Assembly: GCF_007830055.1 (NCBI RefSeq)
Contig: NZ_VLLE01000005.1
Coordinates: forward strand, 310,001-374,000
DNA from: Lacibacter cauensis
Lineage (GTDB): Bacteria; Bacteroidota; Bacteroidia; Chitinophagales; Chitinophagaceae
Reading direction: 5' to 3'
DNA length: 64,000 nucleotides
The position numbers and the translations under genes are program-made. Below the pieces are notes generated by a model. That model was not told the DNA's origin. It made no database searches and saw only the letters and a program-made list of their open reading frames with translations. Positions 52,582-61,748 of the stretch are shown here, piece after piece. Positions within the stretch are counted from its first letter, which is position 1. The number at the start of each line of letters is the position of its first letter.

Positions 52582-53100
52582 TCAACGCTGTAATTTGTTT
52601 TTGGCGGTTTGTTCCCTGATCATTTCTGCATAACCCATTTTGCGGGCCAGTGCATTTACTGCAAGCACAATCCGCTTTGTGCGTGTTTCTTCCGTTTTTG
52701 CACTTTCGATCCATTTGCTGAAGTAATTGCGGTGCGAACCTGTAAGCGATTGAAAATAGTTCAGGGCAGCAGGTTCATCTTCCATGCATTCCTGAAAGTC
52801 GGCAGCAATTTCATACGCTTTTTCCTGTAAGGTTAACTGCACTTTCAGTTTATCGCCTGCCCGTTTGCCGATTGCTTTGCGCACATCGGCTTTTAATGGA
52901 ATAATAAAATCGCCTTCGCCCATTGGTAACAAGGTCATGGCATCAAAAGTAAAAGCATCAAACTTTCCTTTTACACGAAACGATTTTTTACAACCGGGAT
53001 TTATTTTTTCTGCTGTAGCTGCAGGAATAAGAATGTAGGTCCAGCCGGTTTTCTCGCCCTGCTTTTCAAACTTTTTGATGATGGTTTCGAAGCTGATCAT
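52582..53100 (-). CDS. YdeI/OmdA-type protein with DUF1905
   Basis: The 172-residue protein joins a DUF1905-like barrel (about 1-95, WTYILIPAATAEKINPG, FIIPLKADVRKAIGKRAGDKL) and a C-terminal helical OmdA/YdeI part (about 105-172, FQSLTGSHRNYFSKWIESAKTEETRTKRI, written here in two pieces by position). YdeI-type proteins are linked with resistance to antimicrobial peptides or bacteriocins in some bacteria, but biochemical function is unknown. No neighbour is functionally linked. Confidence 0.85.
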   Translation of the reverse strand: MISFETIIKKFEKQGEKTGWTYILIPAATAEKINPGCKKSFRVKGKFDAFTFDAMTLLPMGEGDFIIPLKADVRKAIGKRAGDKLKVQLTLQEKAYEIAADFQECMEDEPAALNYFQSLTGSHRNYFSKWIESAKTEETRTKRIVLAVNALARKMGYAEMIREQTAKNKLQR

Positions 53101-53419
53101 CCTTCAACTTACTTACTTTTTCTTAATCAGAAAACAGGCTTCTTTATTTCTGCTGGCATGGTTCTTGTTTTTATTGGTAGAACTTCGTTAACAAAGTATC
53201 TCTCCCAATTTTCCATCTGTAAGTACTGTTCTTGTAACAGTTTCCCTGAAAGGATTGTATCTCGTGTATTGTGCAGTATAACTGCGCAACAGCTCTTTTA
53301 TTCTAAAAACTACATAAACAGAAATTCAACAGCGGTGAAGTAAGCTTGATAAACAATACACCGTATTGTTTATAAGTGAACAGCAGTTGGCCATTTAAAA
53401 CGCAAAAAAAAGTAAACAA
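53101..53419. other. Leader region of the fasciclin gene with several hairpins
   Basis: Three inverted repeats lie in this 319-base gap: CTGTT/AACAG (53226-53240), TTGTGCAGT/ACTGCGCAA (53269-53277, 53281-53289, one G-U pair) and the perfect ATAAACAATAC/GTATTGTTTAT (53349-53359, 53363-53373). The last ends 46 bases before the ATG. No TAnnTTTG promoter was found. Confidence 0.5.
53349..53373. promoter_or_regulatory. Perfect 11-base palindrome upstream of the fasciclin gene
   Basis: The arms ATAAACAATAC and GTATTGTTTAT surround ACC. The dyad symmetry, AT-rich centre and position suggest a regulator-binding site or a short RNA hairpin. No T-tract follows. Confidence 0.45.
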
Positions 53420-53998
53420 ATGAAAAAGATTTTATTTGCATTCTCATCTACAGCATTCTTCATGATTGCATCAATTGTAACAGTGAAGGCGCAGGATTCA
53501 ACCATGAAAGCAGAGGTAATGCCTGCAGCGGTACAGCAGGATATTGTTGACATTGCAGGAGGTTCGCCTGAACATACCATGCTTGTAAAAGCAATTACAG
53601 ATGCCAATCTTACAAAAGTGTTTAAGATGAACGGGCCGTACACGGTGTTTGCTCCAACGAATGCAGCGTTCGAAAAAATTCCTGAATCAGATCGTACAAA
53701 GCTGATGAAGAACAAAGGTGAGTTGGCAAAAACAATCAAGTATCATGTAGTGGGCGGTAACTGGAATTCAACAACACTCATGGCTGCAATAAAGCAGGGT
53801 AATGGTGTGGTTGAGTTGCCAACGTTAGCAGGCAGTAAATTAAAAGCAACTGTTGAAGAGGGTAAAGTAAAACTTACTGATGAAAACGGCAACGCATTGT
53901 ATGTAACCAATGCAGATATTATGGCCAGCAATGGTGTGATACATATTGTTGATGCAGTGGCAATGCCAATGCAGCAGGTTACAGCAGCCAAAAAATAA
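53420..53998 (+). CDS. Secreted fasciclin (FAS1) domain protein
   Basis: The 192-residue product has a signal peptide ending near VKAQ and one FAS1 domain (about 40-185). Typical words are HTMLVKAITDANLTKVF, GPYTVFAPTNAAFEKIP (H1), LAKTIKYHVVGG and the H2 region ASNGVIHIVDAVAMP. FAS1 domains mediate adhesion or matrix contacts; single-domain secreted forms in bacteria are often stress- or redox-induced, with unknown partners. A terminator follows. Confidence 0.93.
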   Translation: MKKILFAFSSTAFFMIASIVTVKAQDSTMKAEVMPAAVQQDIVDIAGGSPEHTMLVKAITDANLTKVFKMNGPYTVFAPTNAAFEKIPESDRTKLMKNKGELAKTIKYHVVGGNWNSTTLMAAIKQGNGVVELPTLAGSKLKATVEEGKVKLTDENGNALYVTNADIMASNGVIHIVDAVAMPMQQVTAAKK

Positions 53999-54021
53999 AT
54001 TGGTTTCTTGATTAAACAGCA

Positions 54022-54047
54022 GCCTCGTCTTTTTTGGCGGGGCTTTT
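54022..54047 (+). terminator. Terminator after the fasciclin gene
   Basis: GCCTCGTC (54022-54029) pairs with GGCGGGGC (54036-54043) using two G-U pairs, with a T6 loop and trailing TTTT. The hutI start is 36 bases later. Confidence 0.75.
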
Positions 54048-54082
54048 CTGTTTACAGGCAGAAATCACTTACTTTTAAATGT

Positions 54083-55324
54083 ATGACACTGCTTGTTACC
54101 AATATTAAACAACTTGTTGGCGTAAGAGAAGAAAGTGTGCTGTTGCGTGGAAAAGCACTTGCGCAATTGCCGGTTATTGAAGATGCTTACCTGTTGATTA
54201 ACGATGGACTGATTGCTGCTTACGGCGAAATGAAACAGTTGGGCGAATGGGCAAACAGTATTGATCATACAATTGATGCCAGCGGACAGTTTGTACTACC
54301 GGCCTGGTGCGACAGTCACACACATCTTGTGTTTGCAGCCAGCCGGGAAGAAGAGTTTGTAGACAAGATCAATGGTATGAGTTATGAAGCCATTGCTGCA
54401 AAAGGCGGCGGCATCTTAAACTCCGCAGCAAAGCTTGCAGCTATGAGTGAACTGGAGCTCTTGCGTTTGGCATGGAGCAGGCTCGAAGAATTAATCAGCC
54501 TGGGCACCGGTGCTGTTGAAATAAAAAGCGGCTATGGGTTATCGGTAGAGGCAGAGTTGAAAATGCTGCGTGTGATTCAGCAGTTAAAAGCAACATCACC
54601 CATACCTATTGTGGCAACTTTTTTGGGCGCCCACACGTACCCGTTAGCGTATAGAGAAAATCACCAGGGTTATATTGATGCCATCGTTCACGATATGCTG
54701 CCGGTAATCGCAGAAGAAAATCTTGCCGACTTTGTGGATGTGTTTTGTGAAAAAGGATTCTTCTCTCCCGAAGAAATGGAACAGATCTGTAGTGCTGCAC
54801 AGCAGTACGGATTAAAACCGAAGCTGCATGTGAACCAGCTCAACAGTATAGGTGGCTTACAAAAAGCAATTGCATTGAATGCTGTTTCAGTTGATCATCT
54901 GGAAACGATGACTGAGCAGGATATAGCTGATCTTGCACAGTCGCACAGCATTGGCACATTGTTGCCATCTGCTGCTTTTTTTCTGCGCATGCCTTACCAG
55001 CCTGCAAGGGCCCTGATTGATGCCGGAGCTGCGGTTGCGCTTGCCAGCGATTTTAATCCCGGTTCATCTCCATCGGGTAACATGAACCTGGTAGTAAGTA
55101 TGAGTTGCATAGGGATGAAGATGTTGCCCGAAGAAGCCATTAACGCAGCAACCATCAACGGTGCGTTTGCTATGCAGCTGGAACAGGAGGTAGGCAGTAT
55201 TACGGTAGGCAAAAGAGCCAATCTTATTTTTACCCGTCCCATTCCATCGCTTGCTTACCTGCCTTATGCATTTGGCAGTAACCTGATTGAACGGGTAATG
55301 ATTGGTGGAGAATTTTATCGTTGA
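54083..55324 (+). CDS. hutI: Imidazolonepropionase
   Basis: The ATG at 54083 lies after the fasciclin terminator and gives 413 residues; an upstream in-frame start at 54008 would run through that terminator. Amidohydrolase features include metal ligands H79 and H81 in WCDSHTHLVFAASREEEF, GGGILNSAAKLA, IKSGYGLSVEAELKMLRV, FLGAHTYP, HVNQLNS and DFNPGSSPSGNMN. It opens the imidazolone ring in histidine breakdown. hutG follows after 49 bases, so they likely form a short hut operon; hutH and hutU are not in the window. TACTTTTA near 54070 is a weak -7 candidate. Confidence 0.95.
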   Translation: MTLLVTNIKQLVGVREESVLLRGKALAQLPVIEDAYLLINDGLIAAYGEMKQLGEWANSIDHTIDASGQFVLPAWCDSHTHLVFAASREEEFVDKINGMSYEAIAAKGGGILNSAAKLAAMSELELLRLAWSRLEELISLGTGAVEIKSGYGLSVEAELKMLRVIQQLKATSPIPIVATFLGAHTYPLAYRENHQGYIDAIVHDMLPVIAEENLADFVDVFCEKGFFSPEEMEQICSAAQQYGLKPKLHVNQLNSIGGLQKAIALNAVSVDHLETMTEQDIADLAQSHSIGTLLPSAAFFLRMPYQPARALIDAGAAVALASDFNPGSSPSGNMNLVVSMSCIGMKMLPEEAINAATINGAFAMQLEQEVGSITVGKRANLIFTRPIPSLAYLPYAFGSNLIERVMIGGEFYR

Positions 55325-55373
55325 TGATTGTTGCTGTAAATAAATTATATTACAGGAACAAACCATCTGCCAT

Positions 55374-56426
55374 ATGCAATCGTTCCGTTACTACAACAAA
55401 GAAGATGTACTTACGCTTACAAAAATCCGTCGCTTTGAAACGAAGATTGGCGAACGTGTTCATTTGCCGAATAACAGGGAGCAGTTCGAAGAAATCCTAA
55501 AAACATCTTCTGCACGTTTTGCATTGTTTGGTATACCCGAAGATATTGGTGTAAAAGCCAATGATGGTATTGGTGGTGCTCATACCGCCTGGTTTCCATT
55601 CCTAACCGCTTTCTTAAACACACAGAGCAACGATTTTTTGCAGGGTGATGAAGTGCTGCTGTTGGGGCATTTTGATTTCCATCATATGGAGCATCTCATT
55701 GAAGAGAATGCGCATGGACACGAAGAAAAAATAGATGCGTACCGACATGCGGTTAACAGTATTGATGAAGAAGTAGAAGCATTAGCCAAACTTATTACGG
55801 CGTATGGTAAAATACCTGTTGCGATTGGTGGTGGACATAACAATGCGTATCCACTGATTAAAGGAAGCGCCAAAGGGTTACACAAAGCCAATAAAGTGCA
55901 GCTGGCACAGATCAACTGCATTAACCTCGATGCGCATACCGATTATCGCCCGCTTGAAGGAAGACATAGCGGCAATGCGTTCCGTTATGCAGAAGAAGAT
56001 GGTTACCTGCAGAAGTATTGTGTGATAGGTGTGCACGAAAATTATATTCCGCAAAATGTATGGATGGATATTGTGAACAATCCGTTTATTGATCTGATTA
56101 CCTATGAGGATATTTTCCTGCACGAAAAGCGAAATTTTATACAGGCTGTTGCGCATGCAACGGGCTTTACAGAAGATACCTATACGGGCATCGAGCTGGA
56201 TCTCGACAGTATCCGTAAAACATTAAGCAGTGCGTTATCGCCGGTGGGTATCGAAGAAATACATGCACGCCAGTACATTAATTTTGCAGCAACCGATGTA
56301 AAAGTAGCTTACCTGCATATTTGCGAAGGAGCCACTGCTCTCATCGATGGACGCAGGAGTGAGACCACCGGTAAGCTTATCAGCTATCTGGTGAGTGATT
56401 TTATTAAGGCAAGCCTGGAAGTGTGA
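55374..56426 (+). CDS. hutG: Formimidoylglutamase, arginase family
   Basis: The 350-residue enzyme has the binuclear Mn site of ureohydrolases: H155 in AIGGGHNNAYP, D186, H188 and D190 in NLDAHTDYRP, and D276 and D278 in IELDLDSIRKT. The first 90 residues are the N-terminal extension seen in the Bacteroidota formimidoylglutamase group (RFALFGIPEDIGVKANDG). Its place after hutI supports hydrolysis of N-formimidoyl-glutamate to glutamate and formamide rather than arginine. Confidence 0.92.
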   Translation: MQSFRYYNKEDVLTLTKIRRFETKIGERVHLPNNREQFEEILKTSSARFALFGIPEDIGVKANDGIGGAHTAWFPFLTAFLNTQSNDFLQGDEVLLLGHFDFHHMEHLIEENAHGHEEKIDAYRHAVNSIDEEVEALAKLITAYGKIPVAIGGGHNNAYPLIKGSAKGLHKANKVQLAQINCINLDAHTDYRPLEGRHSGNAFRYAEEDGYLQKYCVIGVHENYIPQNVWMDIVNNPFIDLITYEDIFLHEKRNFIQAVAHATGFTEDTYTGIELDLDSIRKTLSSALSPVGIEEIHARQYINFAATDVKVAYLHICEGATALIDGRRSETTGKLISYLVSDFIKASLEV

Positions 56427-56734
56427 GGGGCAAGTCGTGAGTCGTGAGTGCCGGGCAGGGATACAGCAGCCAATCAATTGCAGCAACGCTGGGCGGCTGT
56501 TTACTTTTCATTCTTTATTTATCATTACTCATTCATCTACATCTTCAACAATCAATCTCGGTTAGGCTATCGTGATTCCGATAGCTATCGATAGTGAGTG
56601 CCTGTTATTGCTACAGCAGCCAATCAATTGCAGAAACGCTGGGCGGCTGTTTACTTTTTCATTCTTGATTCTTTATTTGTCATTATTCATTCATCAATCG
56701 TTGGTGGTCTGTCATCTGTCAATCATTGTCTTCT
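56427..56734. repeat. Two copies of an approximately 80-base intergenic repeat
   Basis: Copy A (about 56463-56536) and copy B (about 56613-56695) share ACAGCAGCCAATCAATTGCA followed by near-identical sequence through GGGCGGCTGTTTACTTTT and ATTCATTC; each copy is headed by GTGAGTGCC. Arms ACAGCAGCC and GGCGGCTGT can pair. Between the copies, CGATAGCTATCG (56579-56590) is a perfect palindrome. No gene is present in this 308-base gap. Confidence 0.85.
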
Positions 56735-58477
56735 CTACAACACCGGCCCTGTAATCTTCACATCCGTTTTTTTGTTGGCCACTTTTAATTGCAGTTCCAG
56801 TGCTGCTGCTTCTTTTGTTTTATGTTGTGCTTTGTAAGCAGTAAGCAAACCCGCCATCGCCCACACATTCTTATTGTTATTTTTCAAATCGGCAAGTAAT
56901 ACCGCTTCTGCTTGTTTATACTCGTTTGCTTTTAAATAAGCATTTCCTAAATAATGTTTCGGGTTCAGTAACCAGTCTCTTGGCTCGTTGTACACCATTT
57001 GTTCTTCTGTAGCCACCGCACTTTTAAAGAAGGTAATTGCATCGACAGTCTGGTTTTGTGCCAATGCAATACTGCCAGCCAGCAAATCGGCTGCAACGTT
57101 GGCTCCGTCGATAGCAGGCGAAAAAGGTGTAAATGGTAAATAGAGTGTGCTGTCTTTCAGCAATGCTTTCAACAAACCGTATTCTCTTTTTGCATCGGAT
57201 AATTGTTGCAGTTGTGTATACGCCATACCTCTGCCGAAATGATACAATACATTAGCGTAAACCTGTTGTGCAGGCGGTGTTTTCATTGCAAGCAATTCAC
57301 TGCTGTTGGCAAAGCGTACATGTGCCAGTACCGATGTGTAATAGATGTACTGAATAAGATTACCCATGGCGCCTTCCATCTGCAAATAATCGGCAGGTAT
57401 ACTGGCTGCAGTTTTTGCAGCACTTTCAACCGCATATTTTTTATTGCCCATCATTAATGCATGATTGGTTTGCATGTGCAGGTTATGAATTACATATAAA
57501 AAATCGGCACCGGCTGCCGGTGCAAACAGTTGCACCACTTTGTTGTAATTGGCTACGGCTTCTTCATTTACATTAGCTCCTTTGCTGTAATTACCTGTAC
57601 GTAAATAAATATGCGAAGGCATATGCACCATGTGCGATAAAGCAGGTGTAAGCTTACCCAGCCTGTCGGCACTGGCTGTTGCCAATGCAAAATAGGGCGA
57701 AGGTTCCATTACATGAATGTAATAGTGATTGGCACCGGGATGATTGGGTGACACGGTCAGCAGTTTTTCAAGCACCGTACGTATACGTGGTGTCCACTCT
57801 TTTGGTGTGCCGTTGGGAAGCCAAAGATCCCAGGGGTGTTGCAACATCATTGCATCAACATACAAAGCGGCTACATCAGCAGCGTTTGAAAACTGTTGAT
57901 AGAGCGCCTTCATTTTATCTGCATACAATTGGTTAAGATGTGTTCTTGTTTGTGTACTGTCGGCACTGTAGCGAATGGTTTGTGCAGCAATCAATCCTTT
58001 TTCTACAGCAGTGCAGTTAGCGGCCAATTCCTTTGCTTTGGCAACAGCTGCTAATGCATCGGGCGAAGCAGCATAGCCAACATCGTTGATGTTGGGGCCA
58101 TAGGCCAATGCTTTTGCCCAATGAATCATGGCTGCATTTGGATCAAACTTTTCTGCTTTTTTAAACGATGCCATGGCTTCAATAATGTGGAAGCCATAAT
58201 ACATGTTGATGCCCTGGTTAAAATAAAACTGTGCACTGTCGCTTTGTGTAGTGATTTTCCATTTGTAAGAACCTGCACCTGCAACTGGCGGTATATCCAC
58301 TTCGTCGAGGAAGTCTTTCAACGCATTCCAGTCGGGTGTGCAGCGGATGCTTCGTTGTTGTTTATAGGTTTGCAGTTGTGCCCATTGTTGTTTTGTTTGT
58401 ACATGTTGGGTAAACTGTACTGCAGCTAATGCAAGTACAAAGGCGGGCAAAGCCAGGAGGAGCAGACGTGTAGCCAT
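56735..58477 (-). CDS. TPR-like protein with conserved histidine motifs
   Basis: The 580-residue protein has an N-terminal hydrophobic segment (signal or anchor, residues about 3-22). Helical repeat segments begin at SAQFYFNQGINMYYGFHIIE and AMASFKKAEKFDPNAAMIHW, consistent with tetratricopeptide repeats, and continue to the C-terminus. A central block, about residues 255-320, is rich in histidine: GANHYYIHVMEPSPY and HMVHMPSHIYLRTGNY. This pattern recurs in a little-studied family and might bind metal or a cofactor (inference). Probably periplasmic. No operon partner. Confidence 0.8.
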   Translation of the reverse strand: MATRLLLLALPAFVLALAAVQFTQHVQTKQQWAQLQTYKQQRSIRCTPDWNALKDFLDEVDIPPVAGAGSYKWKITTQSDSAQFYFNQGINMYYGFHIIEAMASFKKAEKFDPNAAMIHWAKALAYGPNINDVGYAASPDALAAVAKAKELAANCTAVEKGLIAAQTIRYSADSTQTRTHLNQLYADKMKALYQQFSNAADVAALYVDAMMLQHPWDLWLPNGTPKEWTPRIRTVLEKLLTVSPNHPGANHYYIHVMEPSPYFALATASADRLGKLTPALSHMVHMPSHIYLRTGNYSKGANVNEEAVANYNKVVQLFAPAAGADFLYVIHNLHMQTNHALMMGNKKYAVESAAKTAASIPADYLQMEGAMGNLIQYIYYTSVLAHVRFANSSELLAMKTPPAQQVYANVLYHFGRGMAYTQLQQLSDAKREYGLLKALLKDSTLYLPFTPFSPAIDGANVAADLLAGSIALAQNQTVDAITFFKSAVATEEQMVYNEPRDWLLNPKHYLGNAYLKANEYKQAEAVLLADLKNNNKNVWAMAGLLTAYKAQHKTKEAAALELQLKVANKKTDVKITGPVL

Positions 58478-58551
58478 AAGCAGGTGAATTGAGGAAAAAA
58501 GCTACAATAAATAATTGAGAGATGCAATGGGGGAAGGAGTGAATGGAGAAT

Positions 58552-58665
58552 GGTGAGTGGTCAATGTCGAGCAGTATTACTACAACTAATCATTTGCAGC
58601 GATATCGACTGCTGTTTACTTTTTCATTCTTAATTCTTCATTTGTAATTTTTCATTCGCATCTCA
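58552..58665. repeat. Third, degenerate copy of the 56.5-kb repeat
   Basis: The block starts GGTGAGTGG, contains TCATTTGCAGCGATATCGAC and continues CTGCTGTTTACTTTTTCATT, then CTTCATTTGTAATTTTTCATTC. It matches the 56.46 and 56.61 kb copies mainly in the right half. It lies between the TPR gene start and the YkgJ-like gene stop. Confidence 0.65.
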
Positions 58666-58667
58666 GC

Positions 58668-59180
58668 TCACCCTTTCTTCACTTCAAAATGCGTTGTCTT
58701 CTTCAGTTCTTCCATTACGTTGAAGATGATGGGGCAACGATCGTAATGCATCATTACTGTAAATAACCGCTGATTGAACTGCGGCAGATGCAGTGCAGGA
58801 AACTCCCGGCAGCCGGCAAAACGTACTTCATAAATACTGCACTTGTTATCGTTTAAAAAATGACAAGGAATTGTATTCAGTATCATTAGTTCGTGTCCGC
58901 CTTTTTCCACAAACTTTTCATCAAAGTCTTCACGGCTCATGTGCAGGTGTGCAGATGCACGATCGGCTTCTGCAGCAGTAATGTTCACCATTAATCCTTT
59001 GCAACAATTACCACAGTCGGTACAGCTTACCTGCGGACTGATGAGGGCATCGAGCCGTTGTACTTCGGTATCCAGTTCATCTTCATTGAGTTGTTTCAGG
59101 TGCTGTACAAAGCGGTCGTTTTCTTCCTGCTTTTCGGTGGCGGTTGCCTGTATTGATTGTAGAGAGAGCTGTACTTGCAA
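58668..59180 (-). CDS. YkgJ-family cysteine cluster protein
   Basis: A TTG codon is the only sensible start for this 170-residue cytoplasmic protein. It carries the UPF0153/YkgJ pattern CTDCGNCC (C53, C56, C59, C60), then IPCHFLNDNKCSIYEVRFAGCREFP, giving seven cysteines able to hold a metal or Fe-S cluster. The function of the family is not settled. On the minus strand TACCTTTG (plus 59195-59202) is a possible -7 promoter element. Confidence 0.87.
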   Translation of the reverse strand: MQVQLSLQSIQATATEKQEENDRFVQHLKQLNEDELDTEVQRLDALISPQVSCTDCGNCCKGLMVNITAAEADRASAHLHMSREDFDEKFVEKGGHELMILNTIPCHFLNDNKCSIYEVRFAGCREFPALHLPQFNQRLFTVMMHYDRCPIIFNVMEELKKTTHFEVKKG

Positions 59181-59480
59181 AATGGTTGTTTGTTCAAAGG
59201 TATACTTGTTTGGGCAATTGCATTACTATATGAGCGAACTTCCGCTGTTCATGCTGGAGTCCTCGCCAACAGCAGCATTGCGTTAATAACTACCATGCAT
59301 CGTTCAATACAGCAAATGGAGCAACAGAAACTACAGTTGATTCATGTAACACCGGTCATCTTTTGTACCTGCCATATATTTATACTTCAGTGGCTGTTTG
59401 CCTTCAATAGAATTACATTGTGCATCAATGAAAGCAATAGCTCAGCAACATTCAATCTCTTTTATAAAAAACAGCTAAAC
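59181..59480. other. Divergent intergenic region before the GNAT gene
   Basis: The 300-base gap separates the divergent YkgJ-like and GNAT genes. In-frame upstream extension of the GNAT gene is open through this whole gap, but it has no family resemblance. Apart from the -7 candidate for the YkgJ-like gene, I see nothing definite. Confidence 0.35.
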
Positions 59481-59984
59481 ATGATCGAAACAAAACGACT
59501 CCTGCTGCGCCCTCTCAGCTACGAACAGCTGGTTAAATACTGCAAATGCGACCAATCGCTGGAAAGAGAACTCAACCTCAACGACAGTATAAGAACCATT
59601 TCAGCCGAATTGAAAGAAGCATTGGAGCAAACGATCTTGCCCAATGTTGCAGATACAAGTAAAAACTATTTGTTCTCCACTTTGTGGACAGCCATCGCAA
59701 AAGAAGAAAATGTAATGGTGGGCGATTTGTGTATTGTGGGCGAACCCAACGAGCACGGCGAAATTGAAATTGGGTATGGTACTTATGAGGAATTCCAGGG
59801 CAGGGGATTTATGACTGAAATGGTAGCCGGTATGATCGGTTGGGCAAAAACACAGCCCGGCGTAAAAGCAATTGTTGCGTCAACAGATAAAAGCAATATC
59901 GCATCATTTAAAGTATTGCAGAAAAACGGCTTTATTCAAACAGGAACAACCGATGAAGCATTTCACTGGAAGCTGGAGCTTTAG
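59481..59984 (+). CDS. GNAT-family N-acetyltransferase
   Basis: The ATG at 59481 begins the usual RimJ-like start MIETKRLLLRPLSYEQL and gives 167 residues; a far longer start was rejected. The acetyl-CoA region reads IEIGYGTYEEFQGRGFMTEMVAGMIGWA, with the Q/RxxGxG/A-type loop QGRGF, and ends with SFKVLQKNGFIQTG. It would acetylate a small molecule or protein N-terminus; the target is unknown. Confidence 0.9.
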   Translation: MIETKRLLLRPLSYEQLVKYCKCDQSLERELNLNDSIRTISAELKEALEQTILPNVADTSKNYLFSTLWTAIAKEENVMVGDLCIVGEPNEHGEIEIGYGTYEEFQGRGFMTEMVAGMIGWAKTQPGVKAIVASTDKSNIASFKVLQKNGFIQTGTTDEAFHWKLEL

Positions 59985-60125
59985 CCAAGGCTTGCGGCAG
60001 CAAATGAATAAGCAGTTTATACGTTCGTTGTTTAGACAGGTGACAGATAACCTGTTTGTCTGTAATTGTTTTTTTGTACATTCAATCAATCCTGTCGGTA
60101 TTGTTTCATCAACAACTACATCATC

Positions 60126-61721
60126 ATGACCAAACTACTTGCTGCAATCCTGTTAAGTGTATTGTGTTATTCTGCAACGGCACAACAACCGTTGCCATCT
60201 GATTATCTGAGTAAAGAATTTCACAAGGGGCGGCGGGAGGCTTTGCGTAAGCTGATGCCTGCTAATTCGGTAGCTGTAGTTTTTGCCTACCCTGAACGGG
60301 TGTTTTCGAAAGATGTGAACTATGCCTATCATCCCAATCCCGATCTGTATTATTTCTCCGGTTATAAAGAACCCAATGCTGTCCTGTTGATTTTTAAAGA
60401 AACACAACAGGGTGCAGATGGTGCCTACAATGAACTGTTTTTTGTGCAGAAACGCAACGCTCTGCAGGAGCGTTGGACAGGCAAGCGTTTGGGTATTGAA
60501 GGTGTAAAAGAGCAGCTTGGTTTTACGCATGTGTATAACGACGAACAGTTTGCAAATTATCCGCTTGATCTTACACGCTTCAGCAAGATTTTGTACGATG
60601 CTTTTCCCGATGATGCAGGTGCAGGCATGTTGCAAACGCTCATCGATGCATTTAAGAAAAAAGCAGGCATAGAGAAAAGTTTGAGTAAAAACCTGGTGGA
60701 AGATTACACCATGCTTTTAAAGTATACCACTGCGGCCAACCTTGCTGCCCGGATAAACCGCATTAAATCAAAGATGGAAGCATCGCAGGATCAGGAATAC
60801 AAAACAGATGCGTTATTGAACGAATTGATGCAGCAACCCGATTCAGTTACACTGGTAAAAGTATTGGGCAAACTTGAGCAGATGTCTTTTGAATCGTATG
60901 CCTATAACAATGTTGTAGGTATGCTGCGTGAGATCAAAACAACAGAAGAGCTGGTGCTGATGCGCAAGTCCAGTTACTATTCTGCAATGGCACATGTAGA
61001 AGTGATGAAGGCGATTCATCCTGCCATGTCGGAAACAGAACTGATGGGCACGTTTGAATACATTCATAAAAAATATGGTGCGGAAGGCGAGGGGTATCCG
61101 CCAATTGTTGGTGCAGGTGCGAATGGTTGTATTCTGCATTATATCGAAAACAATGTAACGCAGGTGAACAATCAACTGGTGTTGATGGATGTGGCATCGG
61201 AGTATCATGGCTATTCTTCGGACGTTACACGTACCGTACCGGCTAACGGAAAATTTACAGCCGAACAGCGAGCCATTTATCAGCTGGTGTACGATGCACA
61301 GGAGGCCGTGTTCAAGCTGTGTAAAGAAGGTACACCGTTCAGAGATTTAAATATCAAAGCAACAGAAATACTTGCCAATGGATTATTGAAGTTGGGGATT
61401 ATTAAGGATGCGAAGGAAGTTGGTCAATATTATATTCATGGTGTGTCGCATCATGTTGGACTGGATGTGCACGATAAATTTTCCGGTGCTGTTTTAAAAG
61501 AGAATATGGTTATTACAGTAGAACCCGGGCTGTATATTCCAAAGGGCAGCAATTGCGATCCGAAATGGTGGGATATTGCTGTGCGGATAGAAGATGTTGT
61601 GGTGATTGGTAAAACAAGCGGTGAAAATATTTCAGCCGCCGCACCACGAACAATTGATGCAATAGAAAAAATGGCTGCACAGAAAAGTAAACTCAACGAT
61701 TTGGTATTGCCTAAATTTTAA
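60126..61721 (+). CDS. Xaa-Pro aminopeptidase (aminopeptidase P, M24B), exported
   Basis: The ATG at 60126 opens a signal peptide ending near ATAQ; 531 residues. The N-terminal creatinase-like domain is about 30-190, and the pita-bread catalytic domain about 270-520. Metal ligands are in place: D355 (VLMDVASEY), D366 (GYSSDVTRT), H442 (GVSHHVGLDVHD), E466 (ITVEPGLYI) and E489 (VRIEDVVV). It removes N-terminal residues preceding proline from peptides, here probably in the periplasm because of the signal. The upstream in-frame TTG-type start at 60066 would add non-signal residues. Confidence 0.95.
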   Translation: MTKLLAAILLSVLCYSATAQQPLPSDYLSKEFHKGRREALRKLMPANSVAVVFAYPERVFSKDVNYAYHPNPDLYYFSGYKEPNAVLLIFKETQQGADGAYNELFFVQKRNALQERWTGKRLGIEGVKEQLGFTHVYNDEQFANYPLDLTRFSKILYDAFPDDAGAGMLQTLIDAFKKKAGIEKSLSKNLVEDYTMLLKYTTAANLAARINRIKSKMEASQDQEYKTDALLNELMQQPDSVTLVKVLGKLEQMSFESYAYNNVVGMLREIKTTEELVLMRKSSYYSAMAHVEVMKAIHPAMSETELMGTFEYIHKKYGAEGEGYPPIVGAGANGCILHYIENNVTQVNNQLVLMDVASEYHGYSSDVTRTVPANGKFTAEQRAIYQLVYDAQEAVFKLCKEGTPFRDLNIKATEILANGLLKLGIIKDAKEVGQYYIHGVSHHVGLDVHDKFSGAVLKENMVITVEPGLYIPKGSNCDPKWWDIAVRIEDVVVIGKTSGENISAAAPRTIDAIEKMAAQKSKLNDLVLPKF

Positions 61722-61748
61722 TCGAAGCAATTCCATCCATTAATTCGA

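Noticed and set aside
59175-59480. Long N-terminal extension of the GNAT protein
   Set aside because: It shows no conserved sequence and overlaps the YkgJ-like gene start; the family start is at 59481.
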